Source: Thermoleophilaceae bacterium (GTDB lineage Bacteria > Actinomycetota > Thermoleophilia > Solirubrobacterales > Thermoleophilaceae). Taken from it: a DNA stretch of 5,130 nucleotides. A program made the translations under genes and the position numbers. Shown here in pieces: positions 4,489-5,130 of the stretch (positions are counted from its first letter, which is position 1; each line of letters begins with the position of its first letter). Location: NCBI GenBank assembly GCA_013811765.1, contig JACCUO010000262.1, positions 1 through 5,130 on the forward strand, in the 5' to 3' direction. The notes below the pieces were generated by a model that saw only the letters and a program-made list of their open reading frames with translations, was not told the DNA's origin and made no database searches.

Positions 4489-5004
4489 ATGGAGGCGCAG
4501 GCACCCGAGCGAGTCCAGCAGGCGCCCGACCCGTTCTCCGGCTATTCAGAGGAGGAGCAGCCGCTGGCCGGCCGCGTGACGCTTGTGGGGGCCTTCGCCG
4601 GGTCTTTGGTCGCGGCGGCAGTCGCCGCGCGCATCACCGGCCGCGAGCCGCCGGAGCGCCCGCACCCCGGCGACATCGTGATGGTGGGCGTAGCTACGCA
4701 CAAGCTGAGCCGGTTGCTTGCCAAGTCCAAGGCAACCAGCTTCCTGCGGGCGCCCTTCACCGAGTTCGAGGAGCCGTGCGGAACCGGCGAGGTCGACGAG
4801 CGGCCACGCGGGCACGGGATGCGTCGCGCGGTGGGCGAGCTGCTGATCTGCCCCTACTGCCTGAGCCAGTGGATCGCTGCGGGGTTCACGGCGGGCCTGG
4901 TGCTCGCCCCGCGCGCCACGCGCCTGGTGGCGGCCTCCTACACCGCCCAGACGGTGGGAGACTTCCTCCACGTGGCCTTCAGGGCCTGCGACGACCGGGC
5001 CTGA
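4489..5004 (+). CDS. DUF1360 family membrane protein with CPYC motif
   Basis: The 171-residue protein has a hydrophilic N-terminus (1-27) and hydrophobic segments at about 28-48 (VTLVGAFAGSLVAAAVAA), 61-72, 127-141 and 146-165. Conserved blocks are GDIVMVGVATHKLSRLL (61-77), TSFLRAPFTEFEE (83-95), EVDERPRGHGMRRAVGELL (101-119) and ICPYCLSQW (120-128). This is the pattern of the DUF1360 family, related to small sporulation-associated YjcA-like proteins of Bacillus; its biochemical role is not established. The CPYC pair could bind metal or act as a thiol-disulfide pair beside the membrane, which is inference. ATG 4489 follows an AGGGG stretch about 7 bp upstream. The 148-bp gap to the divergent carboxyltransferase gene holds nothing else I can recognise. 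Confidence 0.85.
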   Translation: MEAQAPERVQQAPDPFSGYSEEEQPLAGRVTLVGAFAGSLVAAAVAARITGREPPERPHPGDIVMVGVATHKLSRLLAKSKATSFLRAPFTEFEEPCGTGEVDERPRGHGMRRAVGELLICPYCLSQWIAAGFTAGLVLAPRATRLVAASYTAQTVGDFLHVAFRACDDRA

Positions 5005-5077
5005 CGACCGCGCAGATCCTCAGGTGACACACCCGGCGGGAGCCGATGCCCTGTCGCTGGCCTTGCGACGCTCCGGT

Positions 5078-5130
5078 TCAACCGCCTTTCACGGCGGCGG
5101 CGATCGCCGTCCAGTCCGACAGCGACTTGC
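5078..5130 (-). CDS. 3' end of an unidentified minus-strand gene (partial)
   Basis: On the minus strand the last 50 coding bases encode KSLSDWTAIAAAVKGG before TGA at 5080-5078. The composition is protein-like and third positions are mostly G/C, so a real gene probably enters from the right. Its identity cannot be told from 16 residues. It would converge with the DUF1360 gene across a 73-bp gap in which no clear terminator hairpin is seen. Confidence 0.4.
   Translation of the reverse strand, partial: KSLSDWTAIAAAVKGG

Noticed and set aside
5082..5097. CCGCC-TTTCAC-GGCGG hairpin as a terminator
   Set aside because: The stem is only 5 bp, no T-run follows, and it overlaps the end of the likely minus-strand gene.
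1..5130. CRISPR arrays, riboswitches or toxin-antitoxin pairs
   Set aside because: No regularly spaced repeats, no recognisable riboswitch fold and no pair of small overlapping genes were found on either strand.

Overview
The window is GC-rich (roughly two thirds G+C) bacterial chromosome with strong G/C at third codon positions. Several coding starts have no Shine-Dalgarno but sit 7-9 nt downstream of a TAnnnT -10 hexamer, the usual layout of leaderless mRNAs in Actinobacteria. Two small four-helix membrane proteins, a GreA, a stand-alone acyl-CoA carboxylase carboxyltransferase beta subunit and a DUF1360 protein remind me of uncultured or deep-branching Actinobacteriota such as Thermoleophilia (Solirubrobacterales, Gaiellales). 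This placement is inference from memory of similar proteins; no search was run.

Left part (1-1020): the window opens inside an IS21-family insertion sequence whose outer end (TGT...) lies at 328, with two 22-bp tandem terminal repeats and the first 66 codons of IstA on the minus strand. The IS lies 21 bp beyond the 3' end of tRNA-Gly(TCC), which is on the minus strand. Between tRNA-Gly and a plus-strand tRNA with a Trp anticodon (CCA) lies a ~360-bp segment. It holds a small helix-turn-helix ORF on the minus strand and a near-perfect LexA/SOS box. It is bounded by inverted copies of a motif containing the -10 hexamers of the two divergent tRNAs. The CCA-anticodon tRNA has normal acceptor, anticodon and T arms but an abnormal D arm. 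tRNA-Leu(TAG) follows on the plus strand.

Middle part (1021-2330): a leaderless four-helix membrane protein on plus meets tRNA-Leu(CAA) on minus tail to tail. Next comes a second four-helix membrane protein on minus, whose last codons suggest a one-base frameshift. It is transcribed divergently from greA.

Right part (2331-5130): greA (+) and the carboxyltransferase gene (-) converge with only 12 bp between their stops. The carboxyltransferase gene is divergent from a DUF1360 membrane protein with a CPYC motif. The last 53 bp appear to be the 3' end of another minus-strand gene. No multi-gene operon is visible: neighbouring genes mostly alternate strand, so each is probably transcribed alone. 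The genes look like housekeeping and lineage-specific ones. The best candidates for something unusual are the abnormal tRNA and the LexA box/HTH segment beside it.
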